Below are positions 7,046 through 7,509 of a stretch of DNA of 7,509 nt, piece after piece. The stretch spans positions 1-7,509 of the forward strand of contig JAPUFN010000211.1 in NCBI GenBank assembly GCA_027293665.1. The letters are read 5' to 3'. The notes under the pieces were generated by a model. The model made no database searches. It saw only the letters and a program-made list of their open reading frames with translations, and was not told the origin of the DNA. Numbering within the stretch: the stretch's first letter is position 1; every line of letters begins with the position of its first letter. Both the position numbers and the translations under genes were made by a program. Source of the stretch: Gammaproteobacteria bacterium. GTDB lineage: Bacteria > Pseudomonadota > Gammaproteobacteria > Pseudomonadales > Azotimanducaceae.

Positions 7046-7094
7046 TCGGCTATATTCAGCGAATTATCGAATTTAACCGCAATATTCTGCGAAT
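7044..7094. promoter_or_regulatory. Operator-like array of ATTC-NNN-GAAT sites in the divergent ald/Lrp control region
   Basis: Two perfect ATTC-NNN-GAAT inverted repeats occur at 7054-7064 and 7084-7094. A partial copy (ATTCGGCTAT) sits at 7044-7053, and a GAAT-bearing partial copy (AATTATCGAAT) at 7062-7072. The first partial and the two perfect copies begin 10 and 30 bases apart, so all would face one side of the helix. On the minus strand GATAAT (7068-7063), a good -10 hexamer for ald, lies between the two perfect sites; its best -35 candidate, TTCGCA, is 19 bases away. Lrp-family proteins often bind several helically phased sites. Binding by the adjacent regulator is inferred. Confidence 0.5.
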
Positions 7095-7108
7095 AAAACC
7101 TTATTAAT

Positions 7109-7509
7109 ATGCAGATGTCACGCCCGAAACTGGATCGAATCGACCACGCGATCCTGCATGAGCTGCAACTCAACGCAAAGCTCTCCAATGCGGCACTTGC
7201 GGCACGGGTGCATCTGTCCGAATCAGCCTGTCTGCGCAGAGTGCGCAATCTCGAAACCAGCGGCATCATTCGCGACTACGTCTGCCTAGTGGATCAGTCA
7301 ACCGCCGGCTATCCGGACAACGTCTACGTACAGATCACCCTCCACAGCCAGCAGAGTGATGATCTCGCGGCGTTCGAAGCAGCCGTCCGGGATATCCCGG
7401 AAGTGATGGAGTGTTACCTGATGACGGGTACGGCGGACTATATCGTGCGGGTGATCGTGGCAGACGCGAGGGATTACGAACGCATCCACAGCCTGCAACT
7501 CACCCGGCT
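7109..7509 (+). CDS. Lrp/AsnC-family transcriptional regulator, C-terminus cut by the window edge
   Basis: DNA-binding feast/famine regulator; family members sense amino acids and often control a divergent amino-acid catabolic gene, here ald. About 133 codons are visible, with no stop before the edge. The N-terminal winged helix-turn-helix runs from about residue 8 (LDRIDHAILHELQLNAKLS) through the recognition-helix segment LSESACLRRVRNLE (36-49) and GIIRDY. The C-terminal effector/oligomerisation (RAM) domain begins near residue 69, and its typical turn is seen in LMTGTADYIVRVIVAD (about 113-128). Full-length relatives are about 150-160 residues, so only a short tail is missing. The start may be the ATG at 7109 or the in-frame ATG at 7115; neither has a clear ribosome-binding site in the AT-rich leader. 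The effector is not evident; alanine, leucine or another amino acid is possible. Confidence 0.93.
   Translation, partial: MQMSRPKLDRIDHAILHELQLNAKLSNAALAARVHLSESACLRRVRNLETSGIIRDYVCLVDQSTAGYPDNVYVQITLHSQQSDDLAAFEAAVRDIPEVMECYLMTGTADYIVRVIVADARDYERIHSLQLTR

Overview
The window reads as ordinary, moderately GC-rich bacterial chromosome carrying an amino-acid and pyruvate metabolism cluster. Protein sequence and gene style suggest a proteobacterium, perhaps a gammaproteobacterium; this is inference, since no rRNA or other marker gene is present. Five genes lie on the minus strand and one divergent regulator on the plus strand. I found no tRNA, rRNA, CRISPR array, transposase or phage gene.

Layout, right to left. 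At the right edge (7109 to the end) is an Lrp/AsnC-family regulator, cut by the window. It is divergent from alanine dehydrogenase (5834-6940) across an AT-rich control region containing spaced ATTC-NNN-GAAT sites. Next on the minus strand are a class III PLP aminotransferase (4276-5661), an AlsS-like TPP enzyme (2464-4113), the carboxyltransferase subunit of methylcrotonyl-CoA carboxylase, mccB (823-2433), and the biotin carboxylase subunit, mccA (from 815, running off the left edge). The last three are tightly packed (gaps of 30 and 7 bases) and are probably one transcript. Gaps of 162 and 172 bases flank the aminotransferase and may hold promoters or leader elements.

How the genes may work together. 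Many class III aminotransferases of this type use pyruvate as amino acceptor and make alanine. Alanine dehydrogenase would return alanine to pyruvate, releasing ammonium and NADH. The TPP enzyme probably consumes pyruvate or a related 2-oxoacid, and MCC carboxylates a branched acyl-CoA as in leucine breakdown. The layout recalls the taurine route (Tpa-Ald-Xsc), but here the TPP enzyme is AlsS-like rather than Xsc, and the neighbours are MCC subunits. The aminotransferase substrate, the role of the TPP enzyme and any shared pathway are inferred.

Non-coding points of interest are the phased operator-like sites between ald and the Lrp gene, a degenerate TCTN tetranucleotide tract and a Shine-Dalgarno-bearing hairpin upstream of the TPP enzyme gene, a 12-base palindrome upstream of the aminotransferase, and a GC-rich inverted repeat just after ald.
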